Below are positions 49,441 to 63,400 of a stretch of 64,000 nucleotides of DNA, in pieces. A model generated the notes under the pieces. The model worked only from the letters and a program-made list of their open reading frames with translations. It searched no databases and was not told the DNA's origin. The position numbers were made by a program, and so were the translations under genes. This stretch comes from Zygnema circumcarinatum (taxonomy: Eukaryota > Streptophyta > Zygnematophyceae > Zygnematales > Zygnemataceae), in the NCBI GenBank assembly GCA_037447605.1, contig CM074804.1, positions 3,765,165 to 3,829,164 of the forward strand. The letters run 5' to 3'. Within the stretch, counting starts at the first letter, position 1. Each line of letters begins with the position of its first letter.

Positions 49441-50476
49441 ATGGGAGGGACAGAGGCCTTTCCCCGCCTTGGGAGACACTGCGCAGAGGAGTCCTGTGGG
49501 CAGCTGGACTTTTTACCGTTCAAGTGCGATGCCTGCTCGCAGGTACGACAGGAAAACCCTACCAATTGGGAGCTTTCTGGAACTGTTGCTTCATTGAAAA
49601 GGAGAAAATATAATGGTCCCCGCATGCTATTCAGTTTGTTGTTGAGTGTTGGGTTCTTGACGAGAATTGGTCAGGTATGGGGGATGATATCCTATGTTGT
49701 ACAAGTGCCATGGTGGTTCTTGTGAACAGGTAATTATGGGTGGTCAGGCAGATAAATTGTACCTAAATTTTCCTGTTCTGGTTCGCAGATGTTCTGTTTG
49801 GAGCATCGGAATTACAAGGCACATGGATGTTCTAAACGGATTAGCAAGGATTCAGTGGTCTACCTGTGTCCCTTTTGTGGCAAATCTGTGAAGAGTATTT
49901 TGGGACAGACGTCGGATGATACCCTGCAGCAGCACAGATTGAACCAATGTGAAGAGAAAGTCGTGCAGAAGCCAAAGTGTCCGGTCAAGGGCTGCAGTCA
50001 GACTCTGACGTTCTCCAACCGCGTACAGTGCAGGTGAGCGTTGCTCTACAGGAGGCGAGGATAGATGAGGGAATTTGCATGCAGTGCCCATACGACGCCT
50101 CTAGACAGGCGATTTAAAGATTGAACAGGAAGTTGGAAAGTTCAGAAATTCAAATGGTGTATAAGCAGAGCACCGGACCTCAGCGTATTGAGATAGATTT
50201 GAAGCTGCGGTGGTTCTCATTTACCCGTTGCATCCATGCAGGGATTGTGGGAAAGATGTATGTTTGAAGCATCGGTTTGGCAGTGACCACCGATGTGCCT
50301 CTGCAGCTTCTAGCGCCGCCGAGGCAGGAGCGAGAAAGCCTACCAGTGCGGGCGCGAAATTCCTAGAGGCTCTTAGCAGGCGCACTGGAGCCGACTGTTC
50401 TTCAAACGTTGACAGCAAGTCTTATGGGTCTAGCCAATCTAAGCGAGATGGTGGAAAGAGCGTTCAGGCACATTAA
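49441..50476 (+). CDS. Two-AN1 zinc-finger protein (SAP11/13, ZFAND2-like)
   Basis: Three exons (49441-49542, 49789-50033, 50242-50476) in consistent phase give 193 residues. The start [14 protein letters not shown] fits the family N-terminus. The first AN1 finger is [17 protein letters not shown] then [19 protein letters not shown] (C-x4-C-x9-C-x2-C-x4-C-x2-H-x4-H-x-C); the second is [12 protein letters not shown] then [20 protein letters not shown]. The last about 60 residues are Ala/Ser/Lys-rich without a further finger or ubiquitin-interacting motif, unlike longer plant members with C2H2 fingers. Relatives (plant stress-associated proteins, animal ZFAND2A/B) are stress-induced and work with the proteasome or p97. 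The frame is open upstream to 49219, so a longer N-terminus is possible but not conserved. Confidence 0.93.
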
Positions 50477-51419
50477 CGTTAGGCGGATGCAGTAGGACAC
50501 CTAGGGATTGTACAGGTCTTTCAAGCTGGCAGTAGTTGGGCGCTCATTTGTAGTTTGGAGGAAATGGCAGTGCCGTTGCAGGATGACCTCGCGGACTAGA
50601 GGCGACAGAGTCTGTAGTTCAGTGGTATTTTAGCTCCAAGGCTTTGATTGTAAATATGTGATTGGAGGAGTCCGACGGATTTTCTGATTTGTCAAGTTTC
50701 TTTTTCCTGTCCTTGTCAATAAAGTGTTCCTCGGGCAACAGGTGAATATTCTGTCTAAATTTTTAGGTTGTGCGGAATCATCACATGTTTATGATGTGAA
50801 TGGCGCCCATTCCATGGAGGACTGCAATTGACACATGTAAAAGGTTGGCAGGATAGCATGATTTTGGCCGTCCAATTTCTTTGGGTTCAAAGCCAATCTT
50901 GCTGGTCCAAGAGGGTGAGAGGAAAGGGATTGCCAGTCCTCCAATCTTGTACGCAGGCCAACAGTTCATACACCTACGTCCAAATATATGCAAACTATTA
51001 CATGAAGGGCAGCCCCAAAACTGCTTCATAGAAAAGGATAGGATCATAAGCACGACTGGCGATGGCTATGGCTGATTGATTCCTGAGGAACACTCGTATA
51101 TACACAAGGTGGTACAGAGGTAGTAAGGCAGACGAGGGCGAGGAAGCGATTTCCTCAGAACTAGAACAAACCGAGCTGACCACATGCATGTTTGCATCTG
51201 AAACCACCGCTTGACTCTTCCACACATCTACAACTGCAGTTGCACCTCCCATACACCTCGTCCCAGCAGGTTGGAGCCCCACCTAAACACTCATTCCTTA
51301 CCTCCGGAGTCTTGTGAGCATCTACGTTCCCTAGCCTGATGATGACACCTCCAAACCTGAGGGCTGCATTATCCCCGCCCATTGCAGACTACGCAATGTG
51401 CGAGCAGTCAGAAGAGTAA
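50477..51419. other. Convergent 3' region of AN1 and DIS3L-like genes
   Basis: Contains a probable poly(A) signal for the AN1 gene at 50718. A minus-strand frame near 51382-51161 (start GGDNAALRFGGVIIRLG) lies just past the DIS3L stop; its sequence looks partly coding but I could not link it to any exon. Confidence 0.5.
50718..50723 (+). terminator. AATAAA poly(A) signal
   Basis: AATAAA lies about 240 bp after the AN1 stop codon and is followed by GT-rich sequence, as expected for a cleavage/polyadenylation site. Confidence 0.5.
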
Positions 51420-54400
51420 CTAATTATGCCGAATGCCGTCCATGCGCAGCCATCTTTCCCCCACACGTTTGGCACGTTCTCTTGCCTGCGACTCGGTCAG
51501 TCCCCTCCGTACTTGCCGAATATCGTCCTCTGCAAGGAAGGACCTTGAACGGCGTGCACGGACTATTGCTGCTTTTGCCTGCCCCACACAGTATGATTCA
51601 AAAATGTTGGCTCTCTTGTGATAGAGACCCTTCTCTTCTGGTCGTCATTACTATCCCGCCCCATCTGCTGCAGGCGAAAGCAGCAAAACACTTACCAGAA
51701 CATGAAGCCATCGTTTGCGCATAGCAGCTTCTTTGGCGCCTTCCTCTCCTACATCCACTGGACCACTCGCACTGAACGTGAGAGACACTACTTCCTTGGC
51801 TGTCGGAGATGCAAAAAGCACTTGGACATGAGCGGACCCCCCTCCTTTGCTCGCCATTCGGCTGGGACTTCGGCGAGCCTCGGTTTCAGAAAACAATGAA
51901 CTATCTGCATACAAAAATATAAAAAGATGAACCGATGTTCAAATGAAATCCAGCATTAAGTCTATACATTACTTTGTAAACCGACCGCATTGGTGTTAAA
52001 TAGACCGGGAATCGGTAGCACCGACCTAACAAGTTAAACTACTGGCTCCCAACATATCCAACATTAAGGTTCAAAAAGTAAAACGCTAATCTTGATCACA
52101 GGGAAGGAACGTGCAAAGGAATGGGTCATCAGGCAGCTCATGAATGGATGGATAAAGTCCCTCACTACGATCACTGAGGAAAAGGGGTGACATTCAGACT
52201 ATTCCTCATCATCCGAGACAATTCAACCACATGTCTTGTCAATGCTGCAAACTTAGTCCTCTAAATATAAGACTCCTTGCAACAGCAAATCAAAGACAAA
52301 GATCGCACCTTCCAGTGTAGCGGCAGTGAAACTCGCAACGACATCATGCATTGTCTCAAACTCCTCTCCAGCCGTGCCCGTGGTTTCCTCGCCTGCGCGA
52401 CTTGATTCAAGGTCCTCCTTCCTTGCAGTGCCGCTCTCGTTCCTGTCTGTCTGTTTCAGTCCGTCCCCGGGCGGCGGCCCTCTCAGGCCGAGCACGAGCT
52501 TCGCGGTAGCCATGAAGCTGTGCTCCCTTTGACTGCCGTTGACCGCCGGTCGAGCTGCGCCTGCCATGGCGGCTGGATGGCCGGCCGGGAGAAGGCTCAC
52601 CCTCAGAGAGGGGCCCCGCACTCGCGACTCTGCACCGACCACTTCCGGTCAGGATGCGAGGCACAGCTAAAGAGGGACGTCCAAGATGTGAAGCAAGCAA
52701 GAATATGTGTTGACGAGGAGTTTCTCGCCAGCCTTTCCCTTTCCCGCACCACTACTGAAGCGAGAACTTCTAGGGTAAGACAGCCACAGAATGCCGTAGG
52801 GAATGATGTAGTGGGCAAGATGCAAACATGCTGCTTGGCAGAGATCGTGTGTGAGCAGGAGTCACGTGAGATATAAAACACAAGGACGACTATTGTCTCA
52901 CCTTCTGCACTGAGCTGCACCCAGAGTGCTTGCAGTGGTCGAAAGTTGTGCAGAGCTGTACCAGATGGCAGGTCCTGCCGGCCACACTCATCCGCTCCCT
53001 CCTCAAATCAGCACATGGACACCCGTGTAACACTATGAAGGAAAATACTTCCGTCAGCCTGCCGGCTCTATGCCCTTAAAGCAGTACTGGACTTCTGCGA
53101 GCATTTCCAGAATTGTCCATGAAGGTTCTAGATGCAACATGCAACTCTGAATCAAATTTCTAACGGCAGAAAACCATCTCGCCTAGTTTTTCGCTGCTTG
53201 AACTGCTAGCAGGGTTCAACCGTCGGCAGACAGCAGAAGGCCTTTGCTTTGACTTCTTTCTAGCCATAGCACACTAGTTACTTTTCGTCAGGTCAAGCCA
53301 CGAACCCCAGACATGTACTTGATTTCGGTCCGGCCAATCTCTTGCATGTGTCCAAATGAAGCGCACTGCAGAACTGATAAACTGACGGGCGTGGGGCGGA
53401 AGGTACCTTGGCGAACAGCATGCCTTGCAGGTCATAGTTCGGAATAAACAGGAGCAGACCGTTGGCTTGAACCTTCTTCACCTGTGCAGCGACAACAAAA
53501 ACAATGTCACACCTATTCTGTCCTTAGAGAGCCTTAAGACTGCTCCCCTCCCCGTGGTTTCTGAGAGGTTGCCCCGCCCACCACAGCGCGGTCCGTGTGC
53601 ACGTGGCGGGTGAGGTAGAGCAGGAGGGCCCGCCGGCTGCAGGTTTTCTGCGCGGCCTTGCTCGCACGCTGCCGCGCGTTCATGTGCGCGCCCGCCTGCA
53701 ACTCCAAGGGCAAGGGCAAGGAACCGCTCAGACTTAGCTACCACACTTATCTGCTTCGAAACGAGGTGAGTTTGAGCTTCATTGTTACGGATGCCCCGCA
53801 CACTTTGCATTAATTTCTTCTAAATGGGAGAGGATGCTCGTCAACCCGCCAAACACAATAGATTCAGCTATGCAAAGTTGCGGGCGAAATGCAACACCAG
53901 ACAACGTGTACAGGCTCGTTTGGTAGACAGGAAGTGAACGCACCTTATGCAGTTCCTCAGTTGGCAGCAAGCCTGTCTTTCTGCTGTCACCCAACGGCGC
54001 AGGCAAAAGGCGTCGAGAAACTCCCTCCCTCCTCCCTTCCACTCTCTCACTCTCCTCTCTAAGTGATGACGAACGCATATCCTCTTGCTGTAAGCTCGCC
54101 ATGAGGATACGGTGGACAACCACATCAGCATATCGTCGGATGGGAGAAGTGAAATGCGTGTAGAATCTGCAGACACTTCAATATGAGGACACTTAGTCCT
54201 GCAGCACTCTCGGAAGGCCCGCTTCAGGGCATTCACTATGCTATGCGTGGTTATTCGACACAGCACCACCTGCCTTGTAAGTTTGACTCAGACATCTGAA
54301 AGTTTTGATTGTTCAATCCTCTAAATACGACGCAACCCCCTCGGCAATGTCATGCTTGAAAACTGAAAACCTTCTACGATCCTGCAATTCGTGAAGTAGT

Positions 54401-57400
54401 TCCAAGAAGCATTTGCTTAGCAATAGGATAGTCGGGAAGCCAGCTCTGAAGCAGACATCGCCTTCTTGAATTCCTTGCCTCACGCCCCTATGATTGCACA
54501 ACTGGCAAAGTATACCCAGCTTCTGGATAAGTGCGTAACATTATCATTCAAAAGGGCTAAGGTCAGAGGCGCTTATCGACCTTTGGTATTCGGTTCTCAT
54601 ACTCGAACCAAAACAGTAGCAATCGCCATGGCCAGGCATTCAACCCTTGTTTTGAATTCCATACATATGATGCATGAAGCATAATCCGCACTGTGAGTGG
54701 AAGTGCTGAAGCTTCGGAATGGTGGCGATACAACAGCGACAAAAGCAATTTCATCGATCCCTGTTTTACTGAAGAGGCAGCACCCACTCACTTGAGCCCG
54801 AGGCCGTAGTGACGGATGGAGTCGGAATCGGCGACGAGCCCTGTGCAGAAATACTCCGCCTGCCACGCATTGAAAAAGGAAAGGAAAGGAAAGGGAGGAG
54901 TCAATCCCGGAATGTTTCTCGCCTCAGCTCTGCTACTATCGTCAGGCAAACCAAAGTGGTTCTCAGGCTTATCTTGGAGCTTCACCGTCATTAATGGAAT
55001 TCACAGACCTGAGAATATGACCACTGCAGGAAACATGAAGTAAAAGGAGCAGCAAAAAGCAGCCCGATGAACCAAACAAAACAATATTACATCTTGCAGG
55101 CAAGAAAAAGCAGCAATGTGAAGCTGTGATTGCGAGGCATAGCACGCTTGGGAGAGGCATCTTAAGTTGCTTTTGCCGAAAGGAGGAAAAGTTGCACCTC
55201 GGACATAGCTCGGGTCGCCATGGCCTTCACAGCCGCCTGCGGGCCCAAGCAGCCCGAGCACAATTGTGCAGTACTCAGTACCCAAAACTTGCAATTTGCC
55301 CACTTCGATTAAATGCTGAAACAATTGAGAAGTCCGCTCTTTTTGGAGGGTTTTTCGTAACTCGTGAACCCTCCCTCATACACAAAGCAAAAAGCCTCTG
55401 GTTGCCTTTCCAGACACTCACCTCAACAGTGCCTTCAACTTTGCCATGCAATCGCTCCAACGATTCTGCCAGTGCCTGCGTCATTCACACCTCTGCTCCC
55501 AGCTGAGCTATCCCTCCTTAAATGCGAATACTTTGCGCCTTGAAGCAACTATTGCGCCATTCAGTCCATCCCTCCGCCCAGAAAAGCATAGAATGTCACA
55601 AGGAACCTTATTGCTTGACGTGTCCAGTTCAATGGACTGCTCCATGCAATACTGCATCCCCCCACCATTGTCCCCAGCGTGAGACCCACCTCCCATAGCA
55701 TGCCTTACAAGCGGGCAGAACAATCATATATAATGTATCAGCACCAATATCAAAAAAAAAAATATAGATATATTTGAATCGCCTCCTTAAGTTAGCCAAT
55801 CCTTCCGAATCTCTGACTCTGCAGGTTCGAGCTCTTCCCCTCCCTCTGGCAACGAATAGAAGCACCTGCGCGAGATGGCGGAAGGAATCCTCTCGCGGTG
55901 CAGGATGTCGGCGGAGCAGCGCTGCGGAAGGGAACGCTCTGCACACGTGGGAGGCACAAGCATCACAAATGCAGCAAATAGATACAAGCGTGAAAACATT
56001 TGGAACCAACTTTTGCAGTGGAGGCACTGCGAAAAGTGGAAAGGGGACTTGCTGAAGGCGTTCGGGGAAAGTGGTAGAGGAATGCGATGGGAAATGAGTG
56101 CGTAAGGGGAAGTTGACGACTCTTAGCGCGTAATGGGCTCAACGCCAGTGCTAATGCAAAAACAATAGCTCTGCTTAGAAAACTGCTTAGTATGCTGTCA
56201 ACATGATGCAACAAATGATACCAAATGTAGCGGGCTGAGAGAGAGAGTCATCTCGCTGGGAAATGCTGGTTTCCAGATTCATTGGTCTCCCAATCAATCC
56301 ACGCCCCTATACGCTCCCCCCGTCGAACCCCCTACCAGCATGAGGGACCGGAAGCAGGGCTAGCCAATGGCGAGGCACCACGTGGCCATTCTGCTGACCA
56401 ATGTCAGTGGGTCTGACAGTATGTCAGTGCGCTACCGCATGCCTTTGCTGACTTCAGTAGAATAAGCCAAAACAGCAAAATCCTGGCCCGGTAACCTCGT
56501 GTCTAGAGCTACTGTGGCATGTAAATCTTACTCATAGATTTGCTGCGCCACCGAGGCATTCGCAGCAATCATGAACTCGGCCACCACTCTGTTCATCTGC
56601 AAACCCCAGAGTTCTATATGAAGAACAAATGATGAATCTTTCTGCCACATAGAGCTCAAAACGATATGCAGATATCATCAATGGGTTTGGCCACTCTGCC
56701 ATAAGGAAATCCAATCCATGGCAGCTTTCAGGTTGTGAATGCAAAATGCATCGGTCAACGTACGAGAATCTCCTTCTTGCTCTGCACCCGCACTGGCTCC
56801 CGCTTCTCGTTCAGTTCAAACCGCAGCTCCGCACTGCTCAACTGCAGGCCTCCGCTCTCCTCCCTTCTCTCTCGCAACTCCTGCTCATTAGAGCCACCCC
56901 CCTTCCATGCATTTCAGTCAGATGAGTCAGATTTTGAGGGCAGGGGTGGCAGCCTGCAGCAAAGGGCAAAGGCTAAGTACATACCACAGTGACATAACAT
57001 TATAGCGCGCAGCAAAAAAAATCTTTCTACTTTATGAACCGTCCTGCTTAAGCAGCATTTGAGAACCATGATAGGAGACCACTGTACCTCAACTATATCA
57101 CAGTCACGAGGTATAAACTTATATTCACCTGTCTTCCTAGGACAGAGTAGATAAGGATCTTTCTTCAACACCAATCCCTATCTGCAAAAGTTAGTAACTT
57201 TGGAGTAATAATCGAACAATGGGCGACCGTGAGCATTAGGGGGATAGCGATACCTGGGCAAATGCAGCGAGCACAGTCAAATTGTTTTTTACAAACAGCA
57301 CTTCAGAATCACCTCCCGGCAGCTGCCATTCAGCGGGCAGTTTCTGGTTGTCCAGAATCATTTGAGCTTGCTCATAGACCATCTGCAAAACAGCTAGCGA

Positions 57401-60400
57401 ACAGGGAGTGCAAACGTACCGGACTGTGAATGAGAGGATTTCAGTATGCCACTTTTTGCTGAGCTCATCTGCTAAAAGGACGAGGTGCTAAAAAGTACTA
57501 ACAGCTTGCCATCACAGACCACATATGCTGACCAATCTTCAGAATCTAGGATCATTCTGCGAGGTTTCAGTTTCAAAGCCTGTCTACATTCTGATCACAG
57601 CACTGCTCTACGCGTTTTCCCAAGCGACAACAGCTCTATATGTGTACAAGCAATAAAGCGACGAGTGACATCTGCACGTTCCCCTGCACCTGGCCAGAGG
57701 AGCAGTATGAAAGCTGTGCCCCTATCCCCCTGTGCTCTCTCTATGCACCTGATAGCGCGAGAGGATGACCGTGCGGCCGAAGCAGGTCGAAGCGACGCGG
57801 AAGCTTCGTTCCGGGTCCACCGTCCAGAGCACGCTGACCGCGAGGCGCTCTTCGCCGCCGCGCAGAGAACAGAGGTCCTCGCTGCACGGCCCGCCGGACC
57901 ATTCAGGGGGGGGGGGCAGCTCACTACGGGAGAGAGGAAAGTATTTGAGGAGTATTTGAGGTCACATGTGCAGCTTTTTTGGACATGATGATGCATGATG
58001 ACTTGGCATCATCATCACCTGAGAAGTTCTGGAAGCATGTTCAGGCGTCGATCCACGAGGTACACAGTTGTGGATCTAGACCGAGCCTCCAAGTCCAGCA
58101 GACTGTCGGCCTTTACAAAGTACGATACGTCTGCTATGTGCACGCCCACCTGACTCAACCCACGCCGCATTTCAGACAAATAACAAAACAAGAAAAGCAA
58201 CTTTCCATTCTAAACGTGCATCCGTAGGCCGTAAATCCTCCATCGTAGCAAACGTTGGAGAAGAAGGTAAGCACCTCTATCAGGCCGTTTGGAAGAAAGT
58301 GCAGGGAAAGGGCATCGTCCACATCTTTGCTGCCTGGAGGATCAATACTGCAAGCCCATCCCAAAGCAAGTCGCAAATCAGTCCAAAAAAGTTGTTAAAG
58401 GTCAATTGTCCTTTGGGATGCCTTGCGGCATTGCCTCACTCTCTGTGAAATTCCATATCCCCACTTAATTGAAAGGCTGCTGTTGGACAACCTGCACGTA
58501 AAAAGAAGTTTGCGTAGATCACGGCGTGCTCGCAGTTCTTCCTGCGGAATTCTCCATGGGGCCTCCGTGGGAAGCTCATTCAGAGCTCTGCCCCCAAACA
58601 ACAACCCATGTTCAAACCAGCTCTCAAGAATGTCCGTTGATTTTCAAAACTGGCCAAAGAACAGAGTCCGAAATTGCAGAAGTACGCTTCAAAAAACTCC
58701 CGTCTGTTTGTTTGTTTCCCTTTCAGTAAATTCCTCAACTGCTCCAACTGCCAAATAGCGGGTCCCATATTATACTCGCCGCCTTGTGCAGATCTCAACC
58801 GGCACAGTGCATGCAATCCTTGCAACCCTCTCACCCGGCGGTGAACGGCGAGTCGATGATCCCATTTTCCACCAGTACGGCGCTGCACTCCGCGCCAAGA
58901 TCCCCCATGGGGCCCAGAACGCGCACCACGTGGCCATGCGGCACTGCGGAGGCGCGCTCCCAGCCGTCGATGCGCAGGACAAAGCGCTGGCCGAATAGGC
59001 GCGCGCCTTGGCGCGTGCGAACGCGGACCTGGGCGCTCGGGGAGGCTCCGTCAGCAACGCACAGGAAGCATTGGCAGCTCAAACAGGTTTCTGTAACAAT
59101 GTTCAGCTGTAAGCGCGAGGCTACTCAGAATCTGGAAGGCTAAACTTGAAGTGACTGCAACTAGGTCATTTGCTACTGCAAAGTTCCCTGTCAGGGTCCG
59201 AACTGAGGCAAAGAACGCAAGCATTTCAGCAATGTTTGGGGATAAGACTGCAAAGAAAGTTGAGGGCCATGAACAAACGGGTCTGTCAATGGCACTGCCT
59301 ACCATCCCAGATAGATGTGTAGATAATGTATCTCTAAATCGATAAACACCTGCAGAGGTATTGTTTCGGCTTTACCAAGGGGATGCAACGGTCCATTGGG
59401 ATGCACAGCAACGCCTCCTGCCTGCAAGAGCAATTGTACCACCATGCGGGAAACAACACAAATTAGATCGATTGTGCAGGATGACGCCTGTTCAGACGAT
59501 TCTCTTTCGGAATTCACAGCATCAGGCATTTTTCTAGAGAGACTGTCCTCTCTCCTCCGGAACTGCTTCTGGAGGCCACCGCCTTACCGGAGCGATTCTC
59601 GTTCTGACAATCTCTGTTCATCGTCCTCCCGCAAACACGCTACATAATCTCTCTGTGCTCGCTGTATCACTCTCACTATCTCCCCTGTTGGAACCTTTTG
59701 TTCGTGCAGATTTTGATCAGCCTTTAGGAAGTCTTCCTCAGCATCAGCCTCTTCCCACAGGTCCCACGCATCATCCGAGGGAGCTCCCCCAGCGGCGCTG
59801 CTCTCCTCCCCCGCCACCTCTCCCTCCGCTCTATTGCCTCTATCTTTATTTGCTCCCCTCGCCCTCCACTGCGCGGGGGGAAGCACCCGCACCGCTACCA
59901 CATCTCCCGCAATCGCACGGTTTTGAAGAGTTCGATCGGGTACAAAGACTTCGCCAAGAGCTGCCTCGCCATGGTTGCTGGAAACACCAGGAAAAAAGGG
60001 AGTCATATACGCCATACATTCGTTGGAGACCGTGCTTACCGGTTCATCCTGGAGAGGAAATACCTCGTTTTTTTAAAACAAATGTGACCTTCCTTTGACA
60101 TGAGAGTAATGCCAACCCCCGTCTAGCTGCAAAGCTAACCACCAAGATAGTTGCAAACAGTTTCCTCCATTGTCTTTAAAAAAAAATAATAATATGTGAG
60201 GCTTTCTGTAGAAACAAGAAAAGGCTGCCTTTCCTTCAACCTTCGAGAGAACATACCTCCAACGGACAAACCCTTCCAAGGGAGAGTGGGAAGAGACATG
60301 AAATATACCGATTTGAAGAGCGCCCTCTCTCACTCCCTCATCCACAGCATGGCCTGCGAGAGTCCAACAAAAAAGGCTCCGCATCAGCAGAGCTGCATCT

Positions 60401-63400
60401 CCCAAAAACGCGAGCACGTACACACGGAAGATAGCTTCAGTCCGCCTTTCCAGAAGGTTAAAACATACTCGTCCATACATTTCAAAATTCAAACGAATCG
60501 GGACTTCAAAGATAGAAGATCTTCCTCTCGAATCAGCAGACATATTGATTTTCCTAGAGCCTTAGATGCTTATCCGTGATATGTCAAATGCAGGAGACGA
60601 ACCTGGAAGGTGCTCCTTGTACAGCCCTCCGCTTTTGCGTACTTCTGCAGGAGCCAAAGCTTCCTCAGCAGCGGCAGCCTCCTGAGCTTGAATCTGCCAG
60701 CCCAAGTAAAGCGTCTGTAACTGCTTGAGACGCAATAAATCAGGTCAAAGGAAACGTGCCATTCTTCCCTGCATTTTCACCGCGACATTCAGACATCACA
60801 AGAAGAAGGCAGTTGGGATACAAGGAGCAGCAGTGTCAAGAGGAAAATCAGAAGAGAAGAACGATTGCCTGACTGCAGGAAGTCCACTTCTTGTACGATT
60901 CTAAGTTATCAAACTACAATTTCGATCGTAGGAGAAGCTTCTGCAGATTGCAACCGTACATCTAGCAGGCCTCACAAGAATATAGCACAGAAGCCACATA
61001 ATGAAGCGGGCAGACTCCGGTACAAGTGGACTGAATTTTGGCCGAGTGGCCCCCACCAGCGAGTCATGGAGCTCCATCACGCTGCGGTCCTCGCCCCAAT
61101 ATCGTTGAAAGTATTGGGAACTGCCCATCAACTGCGAAGCCATGCGACCAGTAACAATACATGAACCCCATCTGAAACCTATACACGAGTTGCGATATTT
61201 CTTAAGCTGAAACGGAATGGTTTGTACCCAAAGTCTGCCATGAAACCTCCACAGTACCAACAAATTACCTTCACTCCGGTAGGCAAACAGTCCTGTGATT
61301 GGGTTGGTTCCAAGTTAAGCGCAGCCATAGGCTCGAGAAGGCCATTTAGCTCTCCCTCAATGGACGTCTTAGGCGGCTCATATTCATATTCATTAGACAC
61401 GATAACAATCTCCGCCTTCCCATTCAAATGTCTTGCAAACCATTCAGCAGCAACCTGTAGTTCTGCCACAAAGCCCTCCAAAACAGCATAGTCAGAGTTA
61501 CCAACGTGAGAAGAACAGCCTATAGCTCCAAAAGCAACTGCAGCCAGTGAGTCATATGAATAAGGCCAACATGTTTAGACAATTGACAGTTCGGAAAGTT
61601 CGCCTTGCTATCAATTACGAACATTCATCGGGCCTGATGAGTTAGCAAGCACCTACTCTGTTGCCTGTAAAACAACTTTCCCTTATCACCACTTGCTGCT
61701 ACGCCCTTATTCTTTGTAAAAGATTTAGTAAAGCCCTTCAGGTGCTCTCGTTGCATTCGCCAAATGCCGGCATGGTGTTGGTCGTCAAAGAAGAGATTTT
61801 GCCTTCGAGGGTCACTATACAAAGCCCTGCAAGGAAGTAGGGTAATGAAGTGTCTCAGGAAGTCACGAAAAATAAAACAAGCAAAGAACTGAGTCGTCGT
61901 TCGTGGTACTTTTAAGCACTCCGACGATATGTCAGGACAGAGAATTAGGGGTCAACGTCCAACTCCAGAGACCAGTGATTTGAAATGCCTAGCGGCAAAG
62001 GGAGAGCAGGCCACAACCTTTCATCATTAGCTCATTGACATGCGCTTGACACGGATGGACTATGGGAGTTCTACGTTTTTTTAATTTTTTTGTGGGGTAA
62101 ACTCCATTAATGATTCAAACACCAGCTATCTACTCATTCATGCCAGTGCTTTTCCATTTGCTTTAAGCTTCAGCAAAGTTATCAACAGGCTAGGCCTTAC
62201 CTGAGCCTGCTGTAGGTACGCTGGTTGCCTCTTTCATGAACCTAACCACAGCAAATCCTGCAATGGTGAGAGGAATAAACTTCTTTCCTACATTTCTTCG
62301 ACTCCCGATCACCAGCCAGATTCATCAAAGAGACACAGGTCAAAAGGAGGAGGGGACTGTTGCAGCTCAAATGACTAACAGCTTCATTTGCGATATTGAC
62401 AAGGCCTACATCACTCTTTATCTCTCCCACCCTATCTACCTAGAATCCCCTCTCCCCCATCCTCACTCTCTATCCCTTCCCGTACTCCATGCCCCCCTCA
62501 CCCCCTGCCCCTCGTCTCGCATGCCCACTTTCTCCCCTCAACTCCCAATCAACCTGTCCCTCCTCGCCCCCTCGCCCCTTCCATTCTCCCTTTTTCCTCC
62601 CGTCGCCTTTCCTTTTCATCCCCCTCCCTCCCACCCCCCTTACCCCTGTCCCTCCCACCTCCCCCAACACCCGCCGCCTCCTCTCTTCCTTCCCTCCTTG
62701 GTTTCAACTCCCCTTCCCAATTTCCCCCCCTCTCAGCCCTCCCCCCTTTCCCTGTCCCCCTGCTCCCTCCTCCCTCCTCCTTCACCCTCCACCCTCCCGC
62801 TGGCTTTACAAATGGCCATAGCAGCATGGAACACGGTAGGAACAAAGTTGAGCAATACTTACATCTTGCACAACTGATGCCAGGTAAATGACGCCTATCA
62901 ATTGGGGAAGCTCCAGAAGTTCCAAATAGTCCAAAATGGCTTTCGCATCGGGAATCTACATACATAACAGGAGGAGAAGTTCCAATTGTCGAATGTTTTC
63001 TTGACAATGACAGAAGCAAGGGTAAACAGTCTCATGGACAAATTGTCGATCAAACAGATAAAATCTGCTTGACTTTTGGAGCTGACCACTCCAGTGTAGC
63101 TTTGGGAGGCCTACACCCCGCGATGTTCTAAAGGGGAAATGGACTAAAACCGCAAGCCCTCTCTCCTCATAGTTCTCATGCTCATACGGAAAGAGAAGGA
63201 AAGCAAAAAGGGCAATATAAAAACAGGAAGGGAATGAACAGGGAGCGGAGAAAAGAAAGTAGAAGCACAAACTAGAAAGGGAATTCCACTCGAAGAAATA
63301 AAAATACGTGGGCAAAGGACGGACCGAGAAAAAGGGAAGAAAAAAAGGGAGAGAATCAAAGGCGAAATCAAGCAGCGGTACAACCTCAAATGCCAGCTGC

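Noticed and set aside
62236-62877. 213-codon plus-strand frame
   Set aside because: It lies in the pyrimidine tract of a DIS3L intron and encodes Pro/Ser/Leu repeats only.
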